Shown here piece by piece: positions 31,441 to 43,159 of a stretch of 64,000 bases of DNA. Each line of letters starts with the position of its first letter. The first letter of the stretch is position 1. The notes beneath the pieces were generated by a model that made no database searches, had not been told where the DNA came from, and worked only from the letters and a program-made list of their open reading frames with translations. This DNA is from Pollenia angustigena (Eukaryota; Arthropoda; Insecta; Diptera; Polleniidae), in the NCBI GenBank assembly GCA_930367215.1, contig OV884059.1, positions 48,764,957-48,828,956 on the forward strand. Reading direction: 5' to 3'. The position numbers were made by a program, and so were the translations under genes.

Positions 31441-32570
31441 CAGAAACATCAACTTCAAGTATGAGAGCAAATTCAGTGGATGCAAAGCAGATAAGAAAGG
31501 CTAGGTTAATCATTTGGGATGAGACAACAATGGCACCTTCCTATGCATTTAATGCTATTGACAAGTTCCTTAAAACATTGATGAAAAATAACAAGCCTTT
31601 TGGAGGTAAAGTTGTGCTTCTTGGAGGAGATTTTCGCCATTGTTTACCAGTGGCACCACATGCTCACACGACGGCCTTTATCAAATCATGAATTAAGTTT
31701 TCTAATCTTTGGTCCAACTTTAAAATTCTACAACTTAAATGTAATATCCGTGCAGTGGATAATATTAACAGAGGTTGGCTTTTAAAAATGGGGAATGGTG
31801 AACTCAGTTCGGAATTTGGAGAGGACATTATTGCATTACCAAACGAAATGGTGGCTGAAAACTCAATCGTTAAAAATATCTTCGGTGAATGTTTACAGCC
31901 GACTGATGTAGAACAGTATAGTAAATTTGCCATTTTATGCCCTAAGAATTATGAAGTATGCCAAATGAATGAAGAAGTACTAAGTTTTTTAGAGGGTGAA
32001 TGTTTTACATTTTTGAGCGTTGACACGGTGGAGATCAATAGCATAGCTGAACGGGAAAATTATCCGGTGGAGTTTTTAAACAGTCTATCGCCATCTGGAA
32101 TGCCTCCTCATAAGTTGCAAGTCAAGGTGGGAGCCATTATCATGCTTCTGAGGAATTTAAACACTAAAAGAGGGCTGTGCAATGGCACAAGACTGCAAGT
32201 TACACAATTGTCACAGAATCTAATATGCGCAACTATATTAACCGGCACTGCAAAAGGCAATCCTGCATTTATTCCGAGGATTGATTTGGCTCCCATAAAT
32301 CCCGACCTACCATTTATTTTGCGTAGGAGACAGTTTCCTAAAAGGTTGGCGTTTTCCATCAACATCAATAAAGCTCAAGGTCAAACGTTAGAGAGGGGGG
32401 ATATATTTACCCAAACCAGTTTTTAGTCATTGTACGTTGCTTTCTCAAGAGTGAAAAAAATATGATGTTAAGGTAAAAGTGATGCATGTAGATGGAAAAC
32501 AGGGTTTGTTAAAACAGGGCTGCTCCTCAGTATTTTCAAAACATTTTGTTTTTAAAGAAGTATTATAATT
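31300..32570 (+). pseudogene. Helitron helicase (PIF1-like) C-terminal fragment
   Basis: Reading frame 31,380-31,691, one stop, then 31,755-32,426 in the same phase. The fragment shows PIF1/Helitron helicase motifs: a GGRTYYSQFKLP block, IIWDET (Walker B-like), GGKVVLLGGDFRHCLPV, MLLRNLNTKRGLCNGTRL, and FSININKAQGQTLE (motif VI). After another stop, SLYVAFSRV and a frame-shifted end (about 32,567) complete the family's C-terminus. The Walker A region upstream of 31,380 is degenerate and the Rep nuclease domain is absent, so the protein is not functional. It would unwind DNA during rolling-circle transposition. Confidence 0.85.
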
Positions 32571-32732
32571 TAGTTACTTTCTTATTGTTATTTTTTACAT
32601 ATTTTTTCTTCATATACCTATTAAATGTATTAAAACATTGAATAATAATTTTTTGTTTAATTTCTTTTATGAGCGTTACTATGTTAGTTATTATCTAAAA
32701 GATTTTTATGCCTGGCAGGGACTTGTGACTAG

Positions 32733-33415
32733 TAATGTTATAAATATAAAGTTAACGTTCTTTTTTTTACAAAAATCAACTAATTAACTTAAGTCATTAA
32801 TAACTTTGAAAGCTGCTCAAAGTACTCTTCAAGGTAGGGCATATTTTGTTATACTTCGCAAACTAAAGCTTCTCTGCGTAGCCGGGATGTACATGTACAT
32901 TCAAAAAAATTGTATGCGACATTTTACGAAAAACTTTCGTTGTCTATTATTTCGAAACACTTTTTTACGAATATTTTGTACGATGTATGTTAGTTTTCGT
33001 ATAAATAAGCAGAGATTTTTTCGGTGTTTGGTATCAACTGTTTCATACGTTTACATTTTACTATACTTCGGTTGGGTGGATGGTTTATAACCAGCAATAT
33101 GTAAAACGCCGAGTATTTAAAGTATAGACCGTATATATATAAAAGAGTATTCAATTTTTTTCAACATTTTCCTATAAAAAACTAATTCCGTTAAGGGCAT
33201 GGAAAGACCACTCCCAGTGAATGATCTACACCTGATTCTTTTTTTAAACTCATTGAATGGACCTACAGTTTAATGCCGGCAGCGAAAGGCTAATGCAATA
33301 GCATTATTGAATTATTTAGAGGGGGCCGCACATATCATTTTCAGTTCAAGCTACCAGTACCATTGACAGAAACGTCAACTTCAAGTATGAGAACAAATTC
33401 AGTGGATGTGAAGTG
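32733..33415 (+). repeat. direct repeat unit A (copy 2), truncated helicase start
   Basis: It corresponds to 30,838-31,440 and carries an additional ~60 bases near 32,850-32,910 (AACTAAAGCTTCTCTGCG). It ends within the helicase (after the sequence equivalent to NSVDAK), followed by unrelated sequence. It represents either a second Helitron copy or a tandem duplication. Confidence 0.7.
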
Positions 33416-33538
33416 GACGATTTTTCATTTGTGTAATTGTAATAAGTTATAAAGTTGGTAGTAATCCCCTATTTATTAAATCCCTATTTACTTTTTTTTC
33501 TATTATTATAATGTGGGCAAGCCCATTTGGAATGTTGA

Positions 33539-33681
33539 CATAGCGTCTTCACCTGACAATTTTTTGTCATACCAAACGTCAAACATCATATTAAAAAAAC
33601 GCTGACAAAAATTTTCGAGTTTTTTTTTATATAGACTTTGACGTTTGGTATGACAAAAAATTGTCAGGTAAAGACGCTATG
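33539..33681. mobile_element. palindromic MITE (copy 2)
   Basis: The ends CATAGCGTCTTCACCTGACA and their inverted partner make a near-perfect hairpin. It matches 27,354-27,499 along its whole length with modest divergence. Confidence 0.8.
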
Positions 33682-34572
33682 TGATAAACATGTTACTTAT
33701 TTTTGTTTGCATAGGATGAGTCTAGCCAGATGTTTATTTAATTCTCGTTACTTAGCGATGATGTTGAGATACATACAACCCCGTGTTTACATATAGGAAT
33801 TTAATTATTTTTATAATTGTTACAACAAAAAGTAGCCAATGTTTTGTTGTCAAGTTTTGCTAAGCAACCTACTTAAAATTTGACATTTTCTTTAACACTT
33901 AATTTGCGTTTATCCTGAATTTATTTGTAAATTTAAAGTTATTTTGATCGGAGATAAGTTTAGAGGGAAAATACTGTATGAATAACATTGTAGTAGTAGT
34001 AGTATCGGAGAAGTATATTTTTTCGCACTTCTGTACTTAATTCTTAACACGAACTTACCTAGTGGACGAAGAGACTATTTAACTTCCTTTTTCTGAAAAC
34101 TTCTGAAGGGAATAAACGCGATCAGCATTGAGGAAAAATTAAAGGGAAAATATTCTGAAATTTTACTAGACATCCTAAGGTGGAATCTTTGATATACAAG
34201 TAAAATTTGTTGGAAAGGGCTATCAATTAGGTAAGCTAAGAAAATTTATTGATTGTTCTTTGGAAACAAGTAATCCTAGAGAAACCCAATTCTTATTCCT
34301 TCTACATAAAATTAGGCATCAAATTTACAAAACCTAGGGCAGGGTGCTTTTGCGGTAATTGGTGTTGACGGGTGATTTGGCTAGAAACCCTCTGGCAGAC
34401 CAACCTTCCAGTTTTGTTTTGAGCTAAGATAATCCTAAAATTTCCCACGGATAATACGGCAATCTCTAATGTAGTATTTCAAAAGAGAACCTTGTAGTTA
34501 ACCCTGTAATTCCCCAAAACTTAGGAAAAGGTAACTTTCCACGGAGGATGTTCGAACGCATTTAAATTTGGA
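33682..34572. other. non-coding stretch without recognised feature
   Basis: No gene, tandem array or element end was recognised. The right edge adjoins the duplicated unit starting at about 34,573. Confidence 0.5.
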
Positions 34573-35185
34573 GCAAAACTCCTTTCCTACTCAAGAGGAA
34601 AATAATATTCGGAAAGTGGTGTAATAATTATTCATTTGCGATTCTAATTAAAATCGCAAATATATTCGAGTAGTTAGAGATTAACAAAAAATTGGGTTTC
34701 AATACCATCTCTGCGTTAATTACACTTCACAAATCCCCCGTATTGAATATCATTGATCATAAATGAACCATAACGCCACTTCGTAGTTGACCAATGAATG
34801 TATTTAAGACAGTTCATCAGCTGAACAATCTCCTGAACAATTAGTAATAAAAGTGAAGCAGGAATAAGAAGTGCTGAAAACGTTTTTAGAGTTCAATGAA
34901 TTTAATATAATGGCTCCTAAGATTTCAAGGAGAAGACACAGGAGGAAGTAATGGTAGAAAGTTGTTAAAAAACAAGGAAAAAAAAAACAAAATAAGAAAA
35001 AGTCATTTTATATGTAAGTTTAAATTTTAAATTCTTTGAAATGTGTCAGTGTCAATTTTGAATGTCGCATGGAGTAATAAAATACGGAGCCTTAGTTGAA
35101 ATGAATAAAAAGAAAGAACAGAAAACAAATGAAAGAAAATTACAAAAAAAAAACGGCATTGCAAATAAAATAAATAATTAATTAA

Positions 35186-37399
35186 CCCAGTTGGCGCCAC
35201 CGTCCTTTTAAAAGGTCCCGTTATTTTTCTACTGTTTCTTTACCAACACTTGATCTATTGATCTGCTTTTTTACAGAATACACACAGAACATGTAACAGT
35301 TGAGTGTGAGAGTTCCAATAGTGCGGTCAGTTGTAATTTGCGATAAGAAAACCATACATTTTGGAAAAAAAATATAATTTTGGCAACGATGGAAAACGAA
35401 CGGTAAAAAAAACAAAGCAAACAAGAAAATACATTTTGTTACTTTATTTTTAGGTTGTTTGCTTTATAATTTTTAAAATTTGTGCAATGAAATGCAAAAC
35501 ATTGCTTTTGTTTGCTTTTTATTTAGTAAAATTTAATGTTCTTTATAAAGGACAGTGGCAAAATACCCTGCCAATAACATTCACTTTTTATGTTAAACAG
35601 ATATATGCGCAAACCTGAACCAAATATTGCAAGAGGTTGAAAATTTGAGCAGCGAAGATCAGCCAGACGAAATTTTTATATTACCACCAGAAAATTGCAA
35701 TTACGACGGTACAGATGAAGATAGTGGTGAAGAAAATAATGTGGATTTATACAACTTGTCAGGTTCACAATTGCTTTCCGAAGCTGCTGTGAAAAGTGTT
35801 TCCGATGAAGACTTTGATAGCGACGATGACATATGCTTAGCGGACTTTCGTAAACGAATAAAAACAACCAGCCGCAATGTCAAGGCATCACAACTAAAGA
35901 AGTATACTTGGAAAAAAAGAAAGATATAGAACCATCTTTGCCGATTTGGAAGGAAGTTTCAGGCTGTAAAATTGAGCTCTCTCTAATGGAAGCTTTTTCG
36001 TGCTTCTTCAACGATGATATTATAGAGCTATTCGTGAAGTACACAAATAAATACGCTACATATCATAACCGTGAAGGGAATATTTATGGTGATGAGATGC
36101 TGTTGAGTGGCTACGTTATTGTTCCCCGGCGGGAAATGTTTGGGAAAGTTCGACATACTTGGAAGAAACTTTATTGAATTCACGGAAATTGAGGAACATC
36201 ATTGCGTGGATGAATCGATGGTACCATATTATGGAAATCACGGCACCAAGCAATTCATCCGAGGAAAGCCAATTAGATGGGGCTATAAAATATGGATGGC
36301 GACGAACCGACTCGGATATATGGAATGGTTCGAGGCATATCAAGGAAAATCTACACCACTTCACGAAAGTTTCAAGCATCTTGGCTTAGGAGCAAGCGTT
36401 GTCCTGCAGTTTGTGAATGTCTTGCAAACTAGATGGCCTAATATTCCATTTGATATTTATTTTGACAATTTTTTCACTTCTACCAAATTACTAGAGGAGC
36501 TGAAAGCCAGAAAATTGAAAGGAACTGGAACGGTCCGAGAAAATCGTCTTGGAAGGCATTTCCGTTACAGAAAGGCAAGAGCTAAAAACAAAGAGTAGAG
36601 GATTCTATGACTATGTATCATCTTCTGATAATTCGATTGTTGTTGTAAAGTGGGTTGATAACAGTATAGTGACTCTAGCATCCAACAATAATATGGTTTT
36701 TCCAACTATAACGGCCAAAAGATATTCGCAGGCAGAGAAGAAAAAAATAATCGTTCAACAGCCAAATTTAATCAAAAAATATAATGACAACATGGGTGGA
36801 GTTGATAGAGCCGATCAAAACATTGGATTGTATAGAACTAGTATACGCGGAAAGAAATGGTATTTTCCTCTTCTAAGCCACTGTCTAGACATGTCGGTAC
36901 AAAACCGTTGGCATATCTACCGTAATAGTGGCGGCAAACTGGATGGTCTAGCTTTTCGACGACAAATCGCAACAGGTCAGTTAGAAACATTCAAAAAGTC
37001 ATCACCAACAGCTGCACTCAGACATGGCACAACCTTTCATTCGCACTCCCGACTAGATGGAAGAGATCATTAAATTATATATAAATAACGGCAAACTCAA
37101 CGAGCAAATTTTTCTTGTTTAAAATGTAATGTGACATTGCACCCAAAAGATTGCTTTATGTTATATCACACAAAAAAATAATTTTCAAATCCATACATAT
37201 ATATTATTTTTTTTATTTATGAATATAATACATACATATAGTTTTTGTTATGATTTGAAGTAATATGAGTTGTGTTAATAAAATCAATAAAAAATAACCA
37301 ATAGTAGTTTATTTTGCCACCGTCCTTTTAAAAGAACAGTATTTTCCGGGGAAACGGTGAAAAACTCGAAGAAAACTCAGTAACAAACTTTAATCAGCG
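35186..37399 (+). mobile_element. piggyBac-like element, copy 1 (right end missing)
   Basis: TTAA (35,182-35,185) is followed by CCCAGTTGGCGCCACCGTCC. A second subterminal GCCACCGTCCTTTTAAAAG lies near 37,317. The terminal 30-50 bases with GGCGCC...GGG seen in copy 2 are replaced by the start of duplication unit 2. The transposase is broken. Confidence 0.85.
35600..37170 (+). pseudogene. piggyBac transposase, copy 1
   Basis: Four frames cover the family's layout. An acidic N-terminus (QEVENLSSEDQPDEIF, 35,600-35,929) is followed by 35,908-36,177. The catalytic domain is 36,107-36,598 with HHCVDESM and IYFDNFFTS, and 36,549-37,073 with NMGGVDRADQN, SKKWW-like GKKWYFPLL and the C-terminal region. 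These hold the three presumed catalytic aspartates. Frameshifts near 35,915, 36,140 and 36,560 and a premature TAA at 37,071 break it. After that, FSCLKCNVTLHPKDC (37,107-37,160) is the remnant of the cysteine-rich C-terminal domain that binds element ends. The 5' end may lie in an upstream exon, since TTATGTTAAACAG at about 35,600 resembles an acceptor. Confidence 0.88.
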
Positions 37400-38419
37400 A
37401 TGCATCCTTTCCTACTCAAGAGGAAAATAATATTCGGAAAGTGGTGTAATAATTATTCATTTGCGATTCTAATTGAAATCGCAAATATATTCGAGCAGTT
37501 AGAGATTAACCAAAAATTGGGTTTCAATACCATCTCTACGTTAATTACCCTTCACAAATCCCCCGTATTGAATATCATTGATCATAAATGAACCATAACG
37601 CCACTTCGTAGTTGACCAATAAATGTGTTTAAGAGAGTTCATCAGCTGAACAATCTCCTGAGCAATTAGTAATAAAAGTGAAGCAGGAATAAGAAGTGCT
37701 GAAAACGTTTTTAGAGTTCAATGTATTTAATATAATGGCTCCTAAGATTTCAAGGAGAAGACACAGGAAGAAGTAATGGTAGAAAGTTGTTAAAAAAAAA
37801 GGAAAAAAAAAACAAAATAAGAAAAATTCATTTTATATGTAAGTTTAAATTTTAAATTCTTTGAAATGTGTCAGTGTCAATTTTGAATGTCGCATAGAGT
37901 AATAAAATACCTAAGTTGAAATGAATAAAAAGAGAGAACGGAAAACAAATGAAAGAAAATAACAAAAAAAAAAAAAACGGCATTGCAAATAAAATAAATA
38001 ATTAATTAACCCAGTTGGCGCCACCGTCCTTTTAAAAGGTCCCGTTATTTTTCTACTGTTTCTTTACCAACACTTGATCTATTGATCTGCTTTTTTACAG
38101 AATACACACAGAACATGTAACAGTTGAGTGTGAGAGTTCCAATAGTGCGGTCAGTTGTAATTTGCGATAAGAAAACCATACATTTTGGAAAAAAAATATA
38201 ATTTTGGCAACGATGGAAAACGTTACCGTTCGTTTTCCAAGTTTTCAAACAAGAAAATACATTTTGTTACTTTATTTTTAGGTTGTTTGCTTTATAATCT
38301 TTAAAATTTGTGCAATGAAATGCAAAACATTGCTTTTGTGTTTTTTTTATTCAGTGAAATTTAATGTTCTTTATAAATGACAGTGGCAAAACACCCTACC
38401 AATAACATTCACTTTTTAT

Positions 38420-38572
38420 GTTAAACAGATATATGCGCAAACCTGAACCAAATATTGCAAGAGGTTGAAAACTTGAGCAGCGAAGATCAGCCAGACGAAA
38501 TTTTTTTATTACCACCAGAAAATTGCAATAACGACAGTACAGATGAAGATAGTGGTGAAGAAAATAATGTGT
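38420..38572 (+). pseudogene. piggyBac transposase copy 2, N-terminal remnant
   Basis: The remnant corresponds to the acidic N-terminus of copy 1 (VENLSSEDQPDEIF, then TDEDSGEEN) and stops at the left LTR of the inserted retrotransposon. A few substitutions distinguish it from copy 1. Confidence 0.8.
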
Positions 38573-38844
38573 AACAGGGATGTCTTTTATAGTAGTAATG
38601 GTTCAAATGTTTAGCAAACTACACGCGCATATGTCAACCCTGCAATTGCTACCATTTGGTTTTGAACACTTCACTTGAGATTGAGACGCTAAAAGATCAA
38701 GACAAAACTCTAAGGCTCTAGTGAATTAATAATATACTAGCATAAGACATAAAACATACATTTATTAAATAAACGCATTATAACGTGTATAAAATAACTT
38801 GTTCTTATTAAATAAATAAATCCTGACAAACCGGAGTTATTACA
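38570..38844 (+). repeat. 5' LTR of the Mag-like element
   Basis: 275 bases with TG...CA ends, immediately followed by the primer-binding site. Confidence 0.93.
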
Positions 38845-38861
38845 TGGTGTCAGAAGTGGCC
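38845..38861 (+). promoter_or_regulatory. primer-binding site of the Mag-like element
   Basis: TGGTGTCAGAAGTGGCC directly follows the LTR. The TGG start and tRNA-3'-end complement pattern fit; tRNA-Leu is possible but not verified. Confidence 0.7.
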
Positions 38862-38922
38862 AACAAAAGTATTGAGACAATTTGTTAGTGTAAAGTGCGA
38901 ACAGAAGTCTACAAGTTACAAA

Positions 38923-39740
38923 ATGGCGGATGAAGGCCAAAATCGTACACCACGTTCGTGGGATTGTTCAAATATTGCAACCGAATGGCCGAAATGGAAA
39001 CAAAATTTTTTGGTGTGGATGATCGCTACGGGCAAAATGGAAAACCCTGAGAAGAACAAAATTGCAACTTTTATATGGTTAATTGGAGAACAAGGTGCAG
39101 TCATATACAATACGTTATTTCCTAATGATGGAACACAGAATTCGATGCTTGGTGAAACACGTGGTGTAGGCGCTCAGGTTACCCAGCGATCATTAGAGGA
39201 TGTAATCAAAATGTTTGACGATTACTGTTTACCGTAAAAGAACGTGGCAATGGAGTCATTTAAATTTAATATGATCCTACAAAAGGAGAAGCAGACAATA
39301 AATGAGTTCGAAACAGAGTTACGAAAGCAATTGCCATTTTGTGAATTTAAATGTGGGTGTGGCGTGTCCTATGGAGATAGAATGCTGCGGGATCGAATAA
39401 TTATTGGTGTTAATTACAAGAAACTGCAACTGAAATTACTAGATGGTCGAGATGAAACGATAGTTAAAGTTTTAGAAATGTGCAAAATCTATGAAGCCGC
39501 AAATATAAATAAAAGTATATTGGACTCGAAGTCACCTGTAGTTGCCAGCATTGCATCTGAAGAAAAGCAGGGGTAGATGCCATCAAACGGTATTGTTACA
39601 ATTGTGGATTGTCCTGGTCACTAAAACATGTTAGCGAATGTAGGGCAAAAGATGTTAAATGCCACGTTTGTTCGAAAATTGGGCACTACGCTAGAATGTG
39701 CCGCCAAAAAGTGAAAATGCAACAGGGGAATCGGAAGAAG
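38923..39740 (+). pseudogene. gag of the Mag-like element
   Basis: ATG at 38,923 (MADEGQNRTP). The capsid-like region begins WPKWKQNFLVWMIATG and resembles the Mag-group gag start. A TAA at 39,235-39,237 interrupts it, and the frame resumes in phase (NVAMESFKFNMIL). A frameshift near 39,574 then precedes two zinc knuckles (CYNCGLSWSLKHVSEC and CHVCSKIGHYARMC at 39,595-39,700). An asparagine/glycine-rich linker follows. Gag packages the RNA. Confidence 0.85.
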
Positions 39741-39858
39741 GACTACAATGGCGACAACAACAACAATAATCGTCATGGTAACAACAACGTCAACAATGAT
39801 AGCCAGGGTAAAAGAAGTGTTGGTAGCATTGCTTGGGGTGACATTCAAGGTATGTTAA

Positions 39859-40227
39859 GTGATTTTTCAGGTGAAAGAGGGAACACAGTTGATAATCGAA
39901 TGTACTTATTTTAGGATAAACTCAGTAGGAGGAAGTCGGGCAGAATGGACGAAGAAATATCGAGTTGAAGGGGAAGTTGTGAGTTTTAAGATAGATACCG
40001 GGGCCGATGTGAATTGCATTCCTTTAAGTTTTGTTAGAAAGACCAATATTGATTTTATTAATAATGATAATAAAAATGAATTTCCTGTTTTCGATTACAG
40101 TAATAATCGGGTGAAAAATTTTGGTACAGTAAAATTTAATTGTGTTGATTTAAAATCAGGGTGCGAGAGTAAAATATTAATATATTTCTGGTTGTTGATG
40201 ATAGATTTGAGCCGATACTTGGGTTGA
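39859..40227 (+). pseudogene. protease of the Mag-like element
   Basis: The aspartic protease motif FKIDTGADVNCIP lies at about residues 45-57 of this frame. The C-terminal strand (ILGLNSC-like) is read in the next frame after a frameshift near 40,195. It connects to RT. Confidence 0.85.
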
Positions 40228-43124
40228 ACAGTTGTATTGAATTGGGATTAGTTAAGCGGATGGATATAGGTAAAATTGCATTGCCTGATGCTGGGGAGTC
40301 GTTTGTTAACGAATACAAGGATGTGTTTCATGGATTTTTTGATTATTTGAAGGAAAATTCAAAGCCTGTACTCCACTATAGGAAGCGGATACCTCAGGCA
40401 TTAATGGATAGGTTGAAAACGGAATTAGATGTAATGGTTCAGGATGGGATAATTTCGGTGGTTGATTACCCGACTGATTGGGTAAATAATTTGCAGCTTG
40501 TTGAAAAGGCGAATGGGCGGTTGCGCATATGCCTGGATCCAAGGCCACTTAATGAATGCATTAGGCGGGAGCATTTTCTGATACCCACAATAGATGATCT
40601 GACATCAGGGTTAACAGGGGCACGAATTTTCTCGGTTATTGACCTCACTAGTGGCTTTTGGCACATTTCATTGGAGAAGGCGGCGTCTGATTTGACGACG
40701 TTCATGACTCCTTTTGGAAGGTTTAGATTTAATCGCTTACCTTTTGGTCTAAACTGTGCACCGGAAATGTTTCAGAGGATTATGGTTCAGATATTTGGGG
40801 ACATTCCTGGTGTTTATATATACTTTGATGATATTTTGGTCTGTGCGCCAAATTTTGCGGAGCATGATAGGATTTTGGATTCGGTGATGCAACGGGCAAG
40901 GGAATATAACGTGAGGTTTAGTGCGGAAAAGATTCAGTACAGGAGAGAGTCTGTGAGGTTTATGGGACATGAGATATCGTATAACAGGATTAAAGCGGGA
41001 AGGAAATATTGTGAGGCTATTTTGGGTATGGAGAGGCCAACGGATAGGGCCGCGATCTTGCGTTTTCTGGGGCTAGTAAAGTATTTGGCGCGATTTATAC
41101 CGAACTTGTTGAAGATAACGGCAGGGTTACGAAATTTAACAAGACTCGATGTCGATTTTAGGTGGGATGAAGACCACGAGAGAGAATTTAGGAATTTATT
41201 GAACATTGTCACTTCTGAGCCAATTTTGGCAATTTATAACCCGAAGTTACCGGTGAGAATTCAAACTGATGCCTCCAAAGACGGTTTGGGATGTGTGCTG
41301 ATCCAGGAGGGCCATCCAATCGCTTTTGCATCTCGAACACTCACAAAGAGTGAGCAAAAGTGGGCCCAGATCGAAAAGGAGCTCTTGGCAATAGTTTTTG
41401 CGTGCCAACGGTTTCATTATTTTGTATACGGTCGTGAGTTCACAGTTGAAAGTGATCATAGACCGTTGGAGACATTGGTTAAGCGTGACATTGATGATGT
41501 TACAATGCGGCTTCAACGCATGTTCATGTTTTTACTTAAATACCCTCAAATGACGGTTGTCTACAAACCGGGAAGGGAGATGTTGGTGGCTGACTGTTTA
41601 TCGAGGGCTAAATTATTGGAGGAGGGAGAACTTGAGGGCCTGTCGGGGGTGATACATAGGGTGACTGAATTAGTTTGTCTGTTTAGGGAAAATTTTGAAT
41701 ATTATCGGGGTATTTTGAAGGAGGATGAGGACTATGGCCGAATTTGTAAATATGTTGAGACCGGATGGCCAAGGTTTCACCAATTGAATGACTTGGGACA
41801 ACATTTTTATAAATTTAAGGCGGAGCTTCATGTTGAGAACGGATTGTTGCTATTGGATCACAAACTGGTCATACCGGGGAAATTGCAAGGAAAGTTAATT
41901 AAGTGGCTACATGGACCACATCTTGGGATTGAGAAGACGTTAGCGCGTGCGAGGGTGTTATACTACTGGCCTGGGATGAGCAGTCGGATCAGGGAAGTTG
42001 TTCAGGCATGCAATATTTGTGAGAAATTTCGTAGGAATAATCAGAGGGAGCCATTATTGCAGGGTGAAAAGCCGGAATATCCGTTTCATATAGTGGGAAT
42101 GGATTTATTTGAATACGCAGGCCGCGATTTTGTTGTCGTTTTTGATGCATACTCGAATTATTTAACAGTGGCACCCTTAAACGACAAAACATCGAAACAC
42201 ATTATTGAACAGATAAATAGCGCATTTAATAAAATCGGTTTTCCGACTATAATTAGATGTGACAATAGTCCTTTTGGGTCCAGAGAATTTGATCTCTATG
42301 CCTCTGAGTACAATATTCAATTTAGGTATTCAAGCCCGCGATATCCACAGAGCAATGGGTTGGCAGAGAAGGGTGTGGCTATCGCGAAAAACATATTGAA
42401 GCGATGCTATGAGACGAGTGAACTTGGTTCATACCAATATAGGATTTTGGAATACAACACGACTCCTGTAGCAGGTATGCAGTTGTCCCCATCCGTTTTA
42501 TTCTTCGGAAGACTCGTCAAGACGAAATTGCCCATATCTGGATCATTGTTAATCAGAAATAATATAGCGGAGGAAATTATTCAAGGTAAAATTGAAAGAA
42601 AGAAAGGGAGACAGAAATATTACTATGATCGGAACGGAAAATCATTACCGGTTTTGAGTTTAGGTGATAGGGTTATGTTCAGGAAGGATGGGAAGGGATG
42701 GCACTATGGGGTAGTGGAGGGAAGGCTTGGCGATCGCTCGTACATGATTAGGGACAGTTTTGGCAATATTTTCAGGCGAAATAGGAGACTTATTGCTAGT
42801 ACCGGGAATGTTGATTTTGAAGCCAGCGATTTACTGTTTGAGGAAGGGATTGCCGGTGGGCATGACACGGACGCTCAGGAAGTGGGTGTGAGGCCACGGG
42901 AGAATGAGCAGTGCCGTGTTGGAAATACGGATACTGTGGTAGGAGGGGTTACTGAGTTAAATCCTCAACCTATTGGTGATGGGGCAGTAGGGCAAGGGAC
43001 GCAGGAAAGTTTAGGCCAGACTAGGGAGGGGACTGAGTCTAGTGTTCGTGATGGGGAGCCTAGGGTGGAAGTAAGGACTAGGAGTGGGCGGGTGGTTAGG
43101 CCACCGATAAGATTTTTAGAGTAG
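40224..43124 (+). CDS. RT–RNase H–integrase of the Mag-like element
   Basis: A 966-codon open frame. RT blocks are GRLRICLDPRPLNECI, FSVIDLTSGFWHI, FGLNCAPEMFQRIM and YIYFDDILV (catalytic YFDD). RNase H has IQTDASKDGLGCVL, QIEKELLAIVFA and VESDHRPLE. Integrase has the zinc region HGPHLGIEKTLARA...CNICEKF and a DDE core with VGMDLFEYAGRD, IRCDNSPFGS and NGLAEKGVAIAKN. A C-terminal GPY/F-like domain (VMFRKDGKGWHYGVVEGRL) follows. Its intactness with near-identical LTRs points to a recent insertion. Confidence 0.95.
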   Translation: MNSCIELGLVKRMDIGKIALPDAGESFVNEYKDVFHGFFDYLKENSKPVLHYRKRIPQALMDRLKTELDVMVQDGIISVVDYPTDWVNNLQLVEKANGRLRICLDPRPLNECIRREHFLIPTIDDLTSGLTGARIFSVIDLTSGFWHISLEKAASDLTTFMTPFGRFRFNRLPFGLNCAPEMFQRIMVQIFGDIPGVYIYFDDILVCAPNFAEHDRILDSVMQRAREYNVRFSAEKIQYRRESVRFMGHEISYNRIKAGRKYCEAILGMERPTDRAAILRFLGLVKYLARFIPNLLKITAGLRNLTRLDVDFRWDEDHEREFRNLLNIVTSEPILAIYNPKLPVRIQTDASKDGLGCVLIQEGHPIAFASRTLTKSEQKWAQIEKELLAIVFACQRFHYFVYGREFTVESDHRPLETLVKRDIDDVTMRLQRMFMFLLKYPQMTVVYKPGREMLVADCLSRAKLLEEGELEGLSGVIHRVTELVCLFRENFEYYRGILKEDEDYGRICKYVETGWPRFHQLNDLGQHFYKFKAELHVENGLLLLDHKLVIPGKLQGKLIKWLHGPHLGIEKTLARARVLYYWPGMSSRIREVVQACNICEKFRRNNQREPLLQGEKPEYPFHIVGMDLFEYAGRDFVVVFDAYSNYLTVAPLNDKTSKHIIEQINSAFNKIGFPTIIRCDNSPFGSREFDLYASEYNIQFRYSSPRYPQSNGLAEKGVAIAKNILKRCYETSELGSYQYRILEYNTTPVAGMQLSPSVLFFGRLVKTKLPISGSLLIRNNIAEEIIQGKIERKKGRQKYYYDRNGKSLPVLSLGDRVMFRKDGKGWHYGVVEGRLGDRSYMIRDSFGNIFRRNRRLIASTGNVDFEASDLLFEEGIAGGHDTDAQEVGVRPRENEQCRVGNTDTVVGGVTELNPQPIGDGAVGQGTQESLGQTREGTESSVRDGEPRVEVRTRSGRVVRPPIRFLE

Positions 43125-43126
43125 AA

Positions 43127-43159
43127 GAAAAAAAGAAAAAAAAAGGAAAAAAAAAACCG
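43127..43159 (+). promoter_or_regulatory. polypurine tract of the Mag-like element
   Basis: A 30-base A/G-only run lies between the pol stop and the 3' LTR, the position of the plus-strand primer. Confidence 0.7.

Larger units (their letters stand above)
34573..37400. repeat. tandem segmental duplication, unit 1 (with piggyBac copy 1)
   Basis: The sequence starting TCCTTTCCTACTCAAGAGG at 34,573 restarts at about 37,399. The following 600 bases (flank plus piggyBac left end) are nearly identical. Unit 1 ends inside the piggyBac 3' end after GCGATGCAT, so the duplication breakpoint lies about 55 bases before the element's right terminus. Confidence 0.85.

Noticed and set aside
40306..42192. 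Several minus-strand frames over the Mag-like pol
   Set aside because: They are shadows of the 966-codon pol frame on the opposite strand.
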